A stretch of 64,000 nucleotides of DNA from Paenibacillus antri (GCF_005765165.1 NZ_VCIW01000003.1:124001-188000); one strand, 5' to 3'. Positions 52,624 through 61,029 are shown, counted from the first letter of the stretch. Program-made: numbers and translations. The notes: a model not told the origin generated them from the letters alone.

Positions 52624-53664
52624 ATGATCAACGAGCACGAGTTGAAGAAAGGGCAGTCGAGGCACGCGCAGGCGGGCTTAAGCGACGACGATGCGATACA
52701 GATGTACGCCTTGATGGTCAAGGCGCGTAAATACGACGAGCGGGCGACGGTGCTGCAGCGCGCCGGCAAGGTGGCGTTCCACGTGTCCGGCATCGGGCAA
52801 GAGTGCGCGCAGGTGGCCGCCGCGTTCGCGCTGCGGCCCGGCACGGACTTGTTTTTCCCGTACTACCGGGACTACGGCTTCGTGCTGTCCGTCGGCATGA
52901 CGCTGCGCGAGCTGATGCTGGCGCTGTTCTTCAAGGCGGAGGATCCGAACAGCGGCGGCCGGCAGATGGCCGGCCACTTCGGGCATAAGCGCCTGGGCAT
53001 CTTCTCCGGCTCCAGCCCGGTGACGACGCAGGTGCCGCACGCGGTCGGCGCGGCGTACGCCGCGAGACTCCGCGGCGAGGAGAGCGTATCGTTCGTGACG
53101 TTCGGGGAAGGCTCGAGCAATCAGGGCGACTTCCACGAGGGCTGCAACTTCGCGGGCGTGCATAAGCTGCCCGTCATTCTGATGTGCGAGAACAACCGGT
53201 ACGCCATCTCGGTGCCGGAGCGGCAGCAGGTCGCCGGACGCATCGTCGACCGCGCGATCGGCTACGGCTTCCCGGGCGTCCGGGTCGACGGCAACGATCC
53301 GTTCGAGGTGTATACGGCCGTGAAGCAGGCGCGCGAGCGGGGCCTCGCGGGCGAAGGCCCGACGCTGATCGAGGCGATGATGTACCGCATCTCGCCGCAC
53401 TCCACGTCGGACAACGACCTGTTGTACCGGACGAAGGAAGAAGTCGAGGAGCATAAGTCGAAGGACGGCATTCCGAAGATGCGCGCCTACTTGGTCGAGC
53501 AAGGCCTGTGGGACGACGCGAAGGAAGCGGCGCTGCTCGAGACGATCGACGCGGAGCTGCGCGAAGCGACGGAATACGCCGAGCAGGCGCCTTACCCGCG
53601 TCCGGAGGATACGCTGCTGTATGTGTACGGCGACGATCACGCGAGCGAGGGGGACATCGGCTGA
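52624..53664 (+). CDS. bkdAA: Branched-chain 2-oxoacid dehydrogenase E1 alpha subunit
   Basis: 346 residues from ATG 52624, with TTAAGGAGGGCTCC upstream. Thiamine diphosphate motif FGEGSSNQGDFHEGCNFAGV (about residues 160-179) and phosphorylation-loop-like YRISPHSTSDND are typical of BCKDH E1 alpha. It decarboxylates branched-chain 2-oxoacids, giving primers for iso/anteiso fatty acids. Confidence 0.94.
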   Translation: MINEHELKKGQSRHAQAGLSDDDAIQMYALMVKARKYDERATVLQRAGKVAFHVSGIGQECAQVAAAFALRPGTDLFFPYYRDYGFVLSVGMTLRELMLALFFKAEDPNSGGRQMAGHFGHKRLGIFSGSSPVTTQVPHAVGAAYAARLRGEESVSFVTFGEGSSNQGDFHEGCNFAGVHKLPVILMCENNRYAISVPERQQVAGRIVDRAIGYGFPGVRVDGNDPFEVYTAVKQARERGLAGEGPTLIEAMMYRISPHSTSDNDLLYRTKEEVEEHKSKDGIPKMRAYLVEQGLWDDAKEAALLETIDAELREATEYAEQAPYPRPEDTLLYVYGDDHASEGDIG

Positions 53665-53665
53665 T

Positions 53666-54646
53666 ATGGCGGTCATGAAATATCTAGAAGCGATCCGCTC
53701 GGCGATGCACGAGGAGATGGGGCGCGATTCGCGCGTGTTCGTCCTCGGCGAAGACGTCGGCAAGGGCGGCGTGTTGAACGCGACGAAGGGGATGCGCGAC
53801 GTCTACGGCCCCGACCGCGTGCTCGACACGCCGCTCGCGGAATCGGCGATCGCGGGCGTCGCGATCGGCGCGGCGATGCACGGCATGCGGCCGATCGCCG
53901 AGATGCAGTTCGCGGACTTCATCTTCCCGGCGACGAACCAGATCATCTCGGAAGCGGCGAAGATCCGCTACCGTTCCAACAACGATTGGCACTGCCCGAT
54001 CGTCGTGCGCGCGCCGTACGGCGCGACCGGCGGCGGGGCGCTGTACCATTCGCAATGTCCGGAGTCGGTGTTTTTCGGCACGCCGGGCCTCAAGATCGTC
54101 GCGCCGTCGACGCCGTACGACGCCAAGGGGCTCATGCTGGCGGCGATTCGCGACCCGGATCCGGTGCTGTACTTCGAGCATAAGAAGTGTTATTTGGCCG
54201 TCTCCGGCGAGGTGCCGGAAGGCGACTACGTCGTGCCGATCGGCAAGGCGGACGTGAAGCGCGAAGGCGAAGACGTAACGGTCATTACATACGGCATGAC
54301 GGTGCACTTCGCCCTGGCCGCGGCGGAGCAGCTGGCCGCCGAGGGCGTCAGCGCGCACGTGCTCGATCTTCGGACGCTGCAGCCGCTCGACAAGAACGCG
54401 ATTCTCGCGGCGGCGGCGAAGACCGGCAAGGTGTTGATCGTCCATGAAGACAACAAGTCCGGCGGCGTCGGCGCGGAAGTATCCGCGATCATCGCCGAGG
54501 AGCTGTTATACGACCTCGACGCGCCGATCATGCGGCTGTGCGGTCCCGACGTGCCGGCGGTCGGCTCCAGTCCGACGACGGAGAAGTTTTTCATGTTAAA
54601 CGCGGACAAGGTGAAGGAAGCGATCCGTACGTTGGCATCGTATTAA
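53666..54646 (+). CDS. bkdAB: Branched-chain 2-oxoacid dehydrogenase E1 beta subunit
   Basis: 326 residues from ATG 53666, 1 bp after the bkdAA stop. Characteristic sequences: FVLGEDVGKGGVLNATKGM, DTPLAESAIAGVAIGAAMHG, PIVVRAPYGATGGGALYHSQ and YFEHKKCYL. The C-terminal domain has HEDNKSGGVGAEVSAIIAEE. It pairs with BkdAA as an alpha2beta2 E1. Confidence 0.95.
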   Translation: MAVMKYLEAIRSAMHEEMGRDSRVFVLGEDVGKGGVLNATKGMRDVYGPDRVLDTPLAESAIAGVAIGAAMHGMRPIAEMQFADFIFPATNQIISEAAKIRYRSNNDWHCPIVVRAPYGATGGGALYHSQCPESVFFGTPGLKIVAPSTPYDAKGLMLAAIRDPDPVLYFEHKKCYLAVSGEVPEGDYVVPIGKADVKREGEDVTVITYGMTVHFALAAAEQLAAEGVSAHVLDLRTLQPLDKNAILAAAAKTGKVLIVHEDNKSGGVGAEVSAIIAEELLYDLDAPIMRLCGPDVPAVGSSPTTEKFFMLNADKVKEAIRTLASY

Positions 54647-54679
54647 GGCTGCGGCAGGGATGGAGAGGAGTTGCGTACG

Positions 54680-56074
54680 TTGAACGAAACGAAGACGATC
54701 GACGGAATTCCAGGCGTCGCCGTTACGGTGCCGCACTTGGCGGAAAGCCTTGTGTCGGCGACGGTCGGCAAGTGGCTGGTGAAGGCCGGCGATTACGTGA
54801 AACAATACGACGTCATCTGCGAGCTGGTGACGGATAAAGTGACGACGGAGATGCCGTCGCCTGTGGAGGGCGTCGTGACGCATCTGCTCGTCGCGGAGGG
54901 CGTAGAGGCGGCCGTCGGCGAGCCGCTCTGCGTCGTGGCGGGCAAGGACGCCGTCGCCGCCGGAGCGGCTGCTGGCGCAGGCGCGCCGACGGCGGTAGCG
55001 GACGCGGCGCCGGCCCGCGGCGAAGCCGCGCACGCGGGCGGCGCTTCAACCGCGGACGGCGCGATGCGCCGCCGTTATTCGCCGGCGGTGCTGGCGCTCG
55101 CGGCGGAGCACGGCATTCGGCTCGACGAAGAGCCGATTCCGGGCAGCGGCCACGAAGGCCGCATCACGCGCAAGGACGTGCTCGCCTACGTCGCGAGCGG
55201 CGGCCCGCGGGCGGCGCAAGCGGCTCGAGCGGCCCAGGCCCAGAGCCAGAGCCGTCCCGCCGCGGCGGCCGTGCCGTTCGCGCCGGCGAAGGAAGCGGAC
55301 GGACCGGTCCGGACGACGGGCCTTCATCTGTCGGAGGAGCCGCGCATTCCGGCGATCGAGGTCGAGAAGGGCGACGAACGGGAATACTTCATCGACGTTA
55401 CGCCGATCCGCAACACGATCGCGAGCCGCATGCGGCAGAGCGTCAGCGAAATTCCGCATGCCTGGACGATGATCGAGGTCGACGTGACGAATCTCGTCAA
55501 TCTGCGGAACAAGATGAAGGAAGAGTTTCTGAAGCGCGAAGGAATCAATCTGACGTACCTGGCGTTCGTGCTCAAGGCCGTCGTCGGGGCGATCAAGGAC
55601 TACCCGATCATGAACTCCGTGTGGGCGGTCGATAAAATCATCGTGAAGCGCGACATTAACCTGACGCTTGCGGTGGGCACGGAGGACAGCGTCATGGTTC
55701 CCGTCATCAAGCAAGCCGACCGAAAGAACATCGCCGGCCTCGCGCGGGAGATCGACGAGCTCGCCCGAAAGACGAGAACCGGCAAGCTGACCCCGTCCGA
55801 CATGCAAGGCGGGACGTTCACGGTCAACAATACCGGTTCGTTCGGTTCGATTCTGTCGCAGCCGATCATCAATTATCCGCAAGCCGCGAATTTGACGTTC
55901 GAGTCGATCGTCAAGCGCCCCGTCGTCATCAAGGATATGATCGGCGTTCGGTCGATGGCCAACTTGTGCCTGTCGCTCGACCATCGGATTCTCGACGGCG
56001 TCATCTGCGGCAGATTTTTGCAGCGGGTGAAGGAAAACCTGGAAAGCTTCGACGAATCGACGAACTTGTACTAG
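54680..56074 (+). CDS. bkdB: Branched-chain 2-oxoacid dehydrogenase E2 (lipoyl acyltransferase)
   Basis: 464 residues from TTG 54680; a TTG at 54671 abuts the ribosome site GGAGAGGAG. Lipoyl domain with target Lys53 (ELVTDKVTTEMPS), Ala/Pro linker, E3/E1-binding domain (about residues 130-165, RRYSPAVLALAAEHGI), a second linker, and the catalytic domain with SLDHRILDGVICGRFL (about residue 433). The last codons are antisense to the Prli42-like gene by 4 bp. Confidence 0.95.
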   Translation: MNETKTIDGIPGVAVTVPHLAESLVSATVGKWLVKAGDYVKQYDVICELVTDKVTTEMPSPVEGVVTHLLVAEGVEAAVGEPLCVVAGKDAVAAGAAAGAGAPTAVADAAPARGEAAHAGGASTADGAMRRRYSPAVLALAAEHGIRLDEEPIPGSGHEGRITRKDVLAYVASGGPRAAQAARAAQAQSQSRPAAAAVPFAPAKEADGPVRTTGLHLSEEPRIPAIEVEKGDEREYFIDVTPIRNTIASRMRQSVSEIPHAWTMIEVDVTNLVNLRNKMKEEFLKREGINLTYLAFVLKAVVGAIKDYPIMNSVWAVDKIIVKRDINLTLAVGTEDSVMVPVIKQADRKNIAGLAREIDELARKTRTGKLTPSDMQGGTFTVNNTGSFGSILSQPIINYPQAANLTFESIVKRPVVIKDMIGVRSMANLCLSLDHRILDGVICGRFLQRVKENLESFDESTNLY

Positions 56075-56169
56075 GCGCCGACGAAGCTGACTCCCATGAG
56101 AATCGTCGACAACAGCATCGAGATCAAGACGGCCCAGACGACGACCTTGATCCAACCGCGATTTTGCAT
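56071..56169 (-). CDS. Prli42-like single-pass membrane microprotein (32 aa)
   Basis: 32 codons on the minus strand from ATG 56169, with GAAAGGAGCG at the right distance. The product begins MQNRGWIKVVVWAVLISMLL and then has a short non-polar end, so one membrane helix preceded by a short basic N-terminus. Length, basic start and helix pattern (xxMxxStLLMG) resemble Prli42, the membrane anchor of the stressosome described in Listeria and conserved in Firmicutes. It overlaps the bkdB stop by 4 bp. No stressosome genes are in the window. Confidence 0.7.
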   Translation of the reverse strand: MQNRGWIKVVVWAVLISMLLSTILMGVSFVGA

Positions 56170-56265
56170 GAGCGGAATCACGCTCCTTTCGATAGGAAGA
56201 AGAAACAGGGCATTCTAAGCCTGTCCCCATTGTAACGCAACGACATGCCGGGAGGAAACTGGAAC

Positions 56266-57402
56266 ATGGTGATGCAGCAACGATTGATCGACGAGTTTTT
56301 CGAGCTGGTGCGAACCGACAGCGAGACGAAGCACGAGCGCGTCATCTGCGATTCTCTCAAGCGGAAGTTCGCCGAGCTCGGCCTCGACGTATTCGAAGAC
56401 GATACGGCCGCGAAGACCGGTCACGGCGCGGGCAATCTGTTCGCGACGTGGGCCGCGACCGAAGGCATGGAAGACGTAGCGCCGTTCTTGTTCACGGGCC
56501 ATATGGACACGGTCGCCCCGGGCAACGGCATCAAGCCGCGCATCGACGACGACGGCTTCATTCGCAGCGACGGCACGACGATTCTCGGCAGCGACGACAA
56601 GGCGGGCCTCGCCGCGATGTTCGAAGCGATCCGCGTCGTCAACGAGTCGGGGCAGCCGCACGGGCGCATCCAGTTCGTCATCACGTCCGGCGAGGAGAGC
56701 GGTCTCGTCGGCGCGCGCGCGATGGATAAGAGCTTGCTCGACGCGAAGTACGGTTTCGCGCTCGACTCCGACGGCAAGATCGGCGAAATTTGCACCGCGG
56801 GGCCAACGCAGACGAAGCTGCGCATTACGGTGACGGGCAAGTCGGCGCATGCCGGCGTCAACCCGCAGGACGGCATCAGCGCGATTACGGTCGCCGCCAA
56901 GGCGATCTCGCGCATGCCGCTCGGCCGCATCGACCACGAGACGACGGCCAATATCGGCCGGTTCGAAGGCGGAGGCGAGACGAACGTCGTCGCGGAGCAG
57001 GTGATCATCACGGCGGAAGCGCGCAGCCTCGTGAACGAGAAGATGACCGCGCAGATCGCGAAGATGCGGGACGCGTTCGAATCGGCGACGAAGGAGTTCG
57101 GGGCGAAGTACGAGTTCGTGGAAAATTACTTATACCCCGCCTACAAATTCGACGACGACGCGCCGGTCGTGCGGGTCGCGGCCGACGCGTTCGAATCGCT
57201 CGGCATCCCGTGGAGCACGTTCCCGTCCGGCGGCGGCAGCGACGCCAACATGTTCAACGGCATGGGCGTGCCGACGGTCAACCTCGCGATCGGGTACGAA
57301 CACATCCATACGACGAAGGAGCAAATCCGCGTATCGGATTTAGTGGGAGCCGCGCGCATGGTCGTCGCGATCATCGAGCAGTCGGTCAAGGTGAAGGCAT
57401 AA
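56266..57402 (+). CDS. yqjE: M20 family peptidase, PepT-like (YqjE)
   Basis: 378 residues. ATG 56266 follows GGGAGGAAAC (56250-56259); an upstream ATG at 56245 has no ribosome site. Zinc ligands: His in FTGHMDTVAPG, Asp in LGSDDKAGL, the Glu pair in TSGEESGLVG, Asp in ALDSDG and His in YEHIHTTKE. A dimerisation lid lies near residues 185-300. It is a predicted aminopeptidase T-like enzyme for small peptides, as YqjE in B. subtilis. Confidence 0.92.
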   Translation: MVMQQRLIDEFFELVRTDSETKHERVICDSLKRKFAELGLDVFEDDTAAKTGHGAGNLFATWAATEGMEDVAPFLFTGHMDTVAPGNGIKPRIDDDGFIRSDGTTILGSDDKAGLAAMFEAIRVVNESGQPHGRIQFVITSGEESGLVGARAMDKSLLDAKYGFALDSDGKIGEICTAGPTQTKLRITVTGKSAHAGVNPQDGISAITVAAKAISRMPLGRIDHETTANIGRFEGGGETNVVAEQVIITAEARSLVNEKMTAQIAKMRDAFESATKEFGAKYEFVENYLYPAYKFDDDAPVVRVAADAFESLGIPWSTFPSGGGSDANMFNGMGVPTVNLAIGYEHIHTTKEQIRVSDLVGAARMVVAIIEQSVKVKA

Positions 57403-57432
57403 AACGGGCGATACGCGCGTTTTCAACAAAGC

Positions 57433-57483
57433 AAGCCGCCGGTTCGAGAGGAGAAATTCCTCCGAAGCGGCGGCTTTTCGTTT
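57433..57483 (+). terminator. Intrinsic terminator after the PepT-like gene
   Basis: AAGCCGCC (57433-57440) pairs with GGCGGCTT (57469-57476) with a further inner GAGGA/TCCTC stem, then TTTTCGTTTT. Confidence 0.82.
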
Positions 57484-57506
57484 TCGCAAACAAACGGTTC
57501 GTCGGC

Positions 57507-57740
57507 TCACGCCATCGGATACGAACGGGAATCCGCGATCGAATCATGCGGAGAATAGGCGGAGGCGGAACGGATCGACGCCGGCGCGAGGGCAGGCCGC
57601 AAGGCGGGAGGTTGCCGAAGCCATGCCGCCAGCGTCGTCGACGGATCGTCCGCCTGCCGCTGGATGTGACGAAGCTTCTCCCGTACCTCCCATCCTTTGC
57701 CTACCAGTCGCAGCCGCTTGCTTCCGTAGTACCCTTTCAT
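57507..57740 (-). CDS. mciZ: Z-ring formation inhibitor MciZ-like protein with extended tail
   Basis: 77 residues on the minus strand from ATG 57740; a TTG at 57749 is an alternative. The first 40 residues match MciZ, the 40-residue SigE-dependent peptide that caps FtsZ in the B. subtilis mother cell: LRLVGKGWEVREKLRHI parallels LVGKAWEIRAKLKE. The remaining 35 residues are Pro/Ala/Ser-rich and absent from the B. subtilis peptide. Divergent position beside nudF is the same as in B. subtilis. Confidence 0.78.
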   Translation of the reverse strand: MKGYYGSKRLRLVGKGWEVREKLRHIQRQADDPSTTLAAWLRQPPALRPALAPASIRSASAYSPHDSIADSRSYPMA

Positions 57741-57768
57741 CGTGTCCAACGCACCCTTTCCGCAGGTT

Positions 57769-57777
57769 TGGTATAAT
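57769..57777 (+). promoter_or_regulatory. Extended -10 promoter of nudF
   Basis: TGG then TATAAT (57772-57777), no clear -35, 46 bp before the ATG. Confidence 0.55.
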
Positions 57778-57823
57778 CACCCTATGCGCGTTTGGGTAAG
57801 CTTATGACGGGGAGGCAATACGA

Positions 57824-58387
57824 ATGGAGAAACAGCATTTGGATTTCACGGAAAAGACGATTTCGACGAAGCCAATTTTTCAGGGGAAAATCATCTCGCT
57901 GCAGGTGGACGAGGTCGCGCTGCCGAACGGCGGCACGGCGACGAGGGAAATCGTGAAGCATCCGGGGGCGGTGGCGGTCATCGCCGACGTCGGAGGGAAG
58001 CTGCTCGTCGTCGAGCAGTACCGCAAGCCGCTCGAGCGGCTCCAAGTCGAAATTCCGGCCGGCAAGCTGGACGGCGGGGAGGACCCGGCCGAGGCGGCCG
58101 CGAGGGAGCTGCGGGAGGAGACGGGATACGCCTGCGAACGGACGACGCTGCTCCACTCGATGGCGACGTCCCCCGGCTTCGCGGACGAGGTCATCCATAT
58201 TTACGTGGCCGAAGGGCTTCGCCCGGGTGAGGCGGATCCGGACGAAGACGAGTTTCTGAGCGCTTTCGCGTTAACGCCGGAGGAAGCGTCTCAAGCGATC
58301 GCGACGGGACGGATTTGCGATGCCAAGACGCTGCTGGCCGTCTACGCCTGGCAGCGGTATCTGACGACGGGAACATGGGGAGTCTGA
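57824..58387 (+). CDS. nudF: ADP-ribose pyrophosphatase (Nudix)
   Basis: 187 residues. The Nudix box GGEDPAEAAARELREETGY is at about residues 85-103, preceded by PGAVAVIADVGGKLLVVEQYR and EIPAGKLD. The ADP-ribose pyrophosphatase subfamily is indicated by RKPLERLQVEIPAGK. It hydrolyses ADP-ribose to AMP and ribose 5-phosphate. The EndoQ-like gene follows 7 bp later. Confidence 0.94.
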   Translation: MEKQHLDFTEKTISTKPIFQGKIISLQVDEVALPNGGTATREIVKHPGAVAVIADVGGKLLVVEQYRKPLERLQVEIPAGKLDGGEDPAEAAARELREETGYACERTTLLHSMATSPGFADEVIHIYVAEGLRPGEADPDEDEFLSAFALTPEEASQAIATGRICDAKTLLAVYAWQRYLTTGTWGV

Positions 58388-58394
58388 TGACGAC

Positions 58395-59588
58395 GTGAAC
58401 GAGGGTCTGCGCACCGTATACGCGGATTTGCACATTCATATCGGACGAACGGAGGCGGGCGCGCCCGTGAAGATCAGCGGGTCGCGCGACTTGACGTTCT
58501 TCAACATCGCGCGGGAAGCGAGCGTACGCAAGGGGATCGACGTCACCGGCATCATCGACTGCCAGTCGCCCGCCGTGCAGGACGAGATCGAGCGGTATTT
58601 GGAAGCCGGGGAGATGGAAGAGCTCGACGGGGGCGGCATTCGCTACGGCAACACGACGGTGCTGCTCGGCAGCGAGCTGGAGGTGAAGGATCCGGGCTGC
58701 GGCCCGGCGCATCTGCTATGCTTCCTGCCGAAGCTGTCGGCGATGAAGCAGTTCACGGCGTGGCTGTCGACGCGCATGAAGAACGTCTCCTTGAGCTCCC
58801 AGCGCGTCTACGCGCTGGCACGGGAGCTGCAGACGGAGACGGTGGCCTTAGGCGGGCTCGTCATTCCGGCGCATATTTTCACGCCGCACAAGAGCTTGTA
58901 CGGAAGCTGCTGCAGCCGAATGGAGGAGGTGCTCGATCCCGAGGACGTCGCGGCGGTGGAGCTGGGGCTCAGCTCGAACACGGACATGGCCGACGCGATT
59001 CCCGAGCTGCGCAGACACGCCTTCGTCACGAACTCCGACGCGCACTCGCTCGGGAAGATCGCCCGGGAGTATAACGCCTTCCGTCTGGCGGCGCCCACGT
59101 TCGAGGAGGTCGCGAAGGCGCTGCGCGGCGAGGACGGCCGCGCCATCGAGGCGAACTACGGGTTGAAGCCGCAGCTGGGCAAATACCATCGCACCTATTG
59201 CGAGCGGTGCGACGCGCTCGTCGAGCTGGAGGACGGCCAGACGGAGAAGAAGTGCCCCGCCTGCGGCAGCGGCCGGATCGTGCGCGGCGTCTTCGACCGG
59301 ATCGCGGCGCTCGCGAAGCCGGACGACGCGGCCGCGGCGCGCGCCGCGATTCAGCGCCCGCCGTATCGGAACCAGGTGCCGCTCGAGTTCGTGCCGGGGC
59401 TAGGGCCGAGGAAACGCGAGGCGCTGCTCGAGCGGTTCGGTACCGAGATGAACATCCTCCACCGCGTGCCGGAAGCGGAGCTCGTCGAGACGATCGGCGC
59501 CGCGCCGGCCGCCGTCATCGCCGCGGCCCGAACCGGCGACGTCGCGGTCGCGTCCGGCGGCGGCGGACGCTACGGAAAAATCAAGTAA
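58395..59588 (+). CDS. Endonuclease Q family protein (PHP-type DNA repair nuclease)
   Basis: 397 residues from GTG 58395. The PHP-domain metal motif YADLHIHIGRTEAG opens the protein, and PAHIFTPHKSLYGSC and TNSDAHSLG hold further ligands. A zinc ribbon (CERCDAL and CPACGSG, about residues 273-296) and a C-terminal helix-hairpin-helix-like segment (PGLGPRKREALLERFG) complete the EndoQ architecture. EndoQ, known from Thermococcales and a few Bacillus species, cuts 5' of deaminated bases such as uracil and hypoxanthine. It is probably co-transcribed with nudF. Confidence 0.85.
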   Translation: MNEGLRTVYADLHIHIGRTEAGAPVKISGSRDLTFFNIAREASVRKGIDVTGIIDCQSPAVQDEIERYLEAGEMEELDGGGIRYGNTTVLLGSELEVKDPGCGPAHLLCFLPKLSAMKQFTAWLSTRMKNVSLSSQRVYALARELQTETVALGGLVIPAHIFTPHKSLYGSCCSRMEEVLDPEDVAAVELGLSSNTDMADAIPELRRHAFVTNSDAHSLGKIAREYNAFRLAAPTFEEVAKALRGEDGRAIEANYGLKPQLGKYHRTYCERCDALVELEDGQTEKKCPACGSGRIVRGVFDRIAALAKPDDAAAARAAIQRPPYRNQVPLEFVPGLGPRKREALLERFGTEMNILHRVPEAELVETIGAAPAAVIAAARTGDVAVASGGGGRYGKIK

Positions 59589-59601
59589 GTCTCGCACGCC
59601 C

Positions 59602-59631
59602 GTCATAGTTTCCTTCCTAGCTTCATATATT
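59602..59631 (+). promoter_or_regulatory. SigE-like promoter of spoIIM
   Basis: GTCATAGT (59602-59609), 14-bp spacer, CATATATT (59624-59631). The -10 fits the SigE pattern CATAYAHT well, and spoIIM is a known SigE-dependent gene. Confidence 0.68.
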
Positions 59632-59668
59632 CGTATAACGAAGCATGTTGGAAGGAAGGGAAGCCTCC

Positions 59669-60334
59669 ATGACGGGCGTATTTCGCGTATATACCAAGGA
59701 TTTGTTGCCGTTGTACTTATTCGTGTGCATCCTGTTCATTATGGGCGTCGTCTTCGGCGCGCTGCTCGTGAACGCGCTCACGCTGCAGCAGAAGCATGAC
59801 GTCGGCCAATACGTCAATACGTTCTTGTCCGGCTTCGGCGGCTCGACCGCGGGCTTGGGAGGGACCGGGGCGGCGGAGCTCCGGACGGCGGGCGCCGGCG
59901 CCGTATGGGACGCGTTCGGGGCGCATGCGCGGTGGGTCTTTTTCATCTGGATCCTAGGGTTATCCGTCGTCGGCGTGCCGCTTATTCTGCTGCTCGATTT
60001 CTTGAAGGGCGTTCTGATCGGGTTTACGGTCGGCTACCTCGCGGGACAATGGTCGTGGGACGGCATCGTCTTTGCGATCGTGTCGGTCGCGCCGCAAAAC
60101 CTGGTCGTCGTGCCGGCGATCATCGTATGCAGCGTCGCGGCCATCTCGTTCAGTCTGCTGCTCGTGCGCAGCCGGCTGCTGCATCGCAGCGGGACGGTGA
60201 AGCAGCCGCTCGCGTCCTTCTCGTTGACGGCCCTGCTGCTGACGGGCTTGATGCTCGCGGTATCGCTCTTCGAGGTGTACGTCTCGCCGGGGCTGCTCCA
60301 ATGGGCGGCGCCGATGCTGCTCGACGCCGTTTGA
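59669..60334 (+). CDS. spoIIM: Stage II sporulation protein M
   Basis: 221 residues from ATG 59669 (AAGGAAGGGAAG upstream; TTG/ATG starts at 59645 would add 8 residues). Five membrane helices, with family motifs FIWILGLSVVGVPLILLLDFLKGVLIGFTVGYL (in parts) and VAPQNLVVVPAII. SpoIIM works with SpoIID and SpoIIP in septal peptidoglycan dissolution and engulfment. Confidence 0.94.
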   Translation: MTGVFRVYTKDLLPLYLFVCILFIMGVVFGALLVNALTLQQKHDVGQYVNTFLSGFGGSTAGLGGTGAAELRTAGAGAVWDAFGAHARWVFFIWILGLSVVGVPLILLLDFLKGVLIGFTVGYLAGQWSWDGIVFAIVSVAPQNLVVVPAIIVCSVAAISFSLLLVRSRLLHRSGTVKQPLASFSLTALLLTGLMLAVSLFEVYVSPGLLQWAAPMLLDAV

Positions 60335-60360
60335 CTTGATCGATGGCCTCCCTCTATAAT
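60331..60360 (+). promoter_or_regulatory. SigA promoter of fur
   Basis: -35 TTGACT (60331-60336), 18-bp spacer, -10 TATAAT (60355-60360). The -35 overlaps the spoIIM stop codon. No clear Fur box is seen. Confidence 0.78.
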
Positions 60361-60402
60361 GATTAGAAGAGTTCATAGAGTCGCGTGAGGGGGGACTTCG
60401 AC

Positions 60403-60867
60403 GTGGAGGCGCGCATCGAGAAGATTAAACAACAGCTTCAGTCGCAAGGATACAAGCTGACGCCGCAACGAGAAGCGACCGTTCGCGTCCTGCTCGAGAA
60501 CGAGGAAGATCATCTGAGCGCCGAGGACGTGTTCATGCTCGTCAAGGATAAGGCCCCCGAGATCGGTCTCGCTACCGTGTACCGGACGCTCGAACTGCTT
60601 AGCGAGATGCACGTGGTCGAGAAGATGAACTTCGGCGACGGCGTAGCGCGGTACGATCTGCGCAACGACAGCTCGCATCATCACCATCACCATCTGATTT
60701 GCGTGCAATGCGGCGCGGTCGACGAGATTATGGAGGATTGGCTGGGCGAATTGGAGGAACGGCTGGAGAAGGAGTTCCGGTTCGCCGTCTTGGATCACCG
60801 CCTCGACTTCCAAGGCATCTGCCATCGCTGCCGCGACAAGGGCGTGGCTTTGCCCAAGCGCGGGTAA
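60403..60867 (+). CDS. fur: Ferric uptake regulator Fur
   Basis: 154 residues from GTG 60403, with GAGGGGGG at 60387-60394. DNA-binding helix LATVYRTLELLSE (about residues 56-68). A six-histidine run SHHHHHHLIC leads into the structural zinc site Cys100/Cys103 and Cys140/Cys143. Position between spoIIM and xerD matches B. subtilis fur, which distinguishes it from the Zur-like paralogue at 9209. Confidence 0.94.
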   Translation: MEARIEKIKQQLQSQGYKLTPQREATVRVLLENEEDHLSAEDVFMLVKDKAPEIGLATVYRTLELLSEMHVVEKMNFGDGVARYDLRNDSSHHHHHHLICVQCGAVDEIMEDWLGELEERLEKEFRFAVLDHRLDFQGICHRCRDKGVALPKRG

Positions 60868-60888
60868 CAACCGAATAGACATCTACTG

Positions 60889-60921
60889 ACACTCCGACGG
60901 GAACGGCTCGGAGTGTTTTTT
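60889..60921 (+). terminator. Intrinsic terminator after fur
   Basis: ACACTCCGA (60889-60897) pairs with TCGGAGTGT (60908-60916), then six T. Confidence 0.92.
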
Positions 60922-61029
60922 GTCGCGCCTACATATTTTCCCATGAGCGAAGCAACCTATCTCTATCAGCGCAAGCGCGTAAGGAACGACCGCGAAGCGA
61001 CGAAGGGAAGGAAGGTTGAACATAAGGCC

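Noticed and set aside
60301-60402. Fur box over the fur promoter
   Set aside because: No GATAATGATTATC-like repeat can be found around the -35 and -10.
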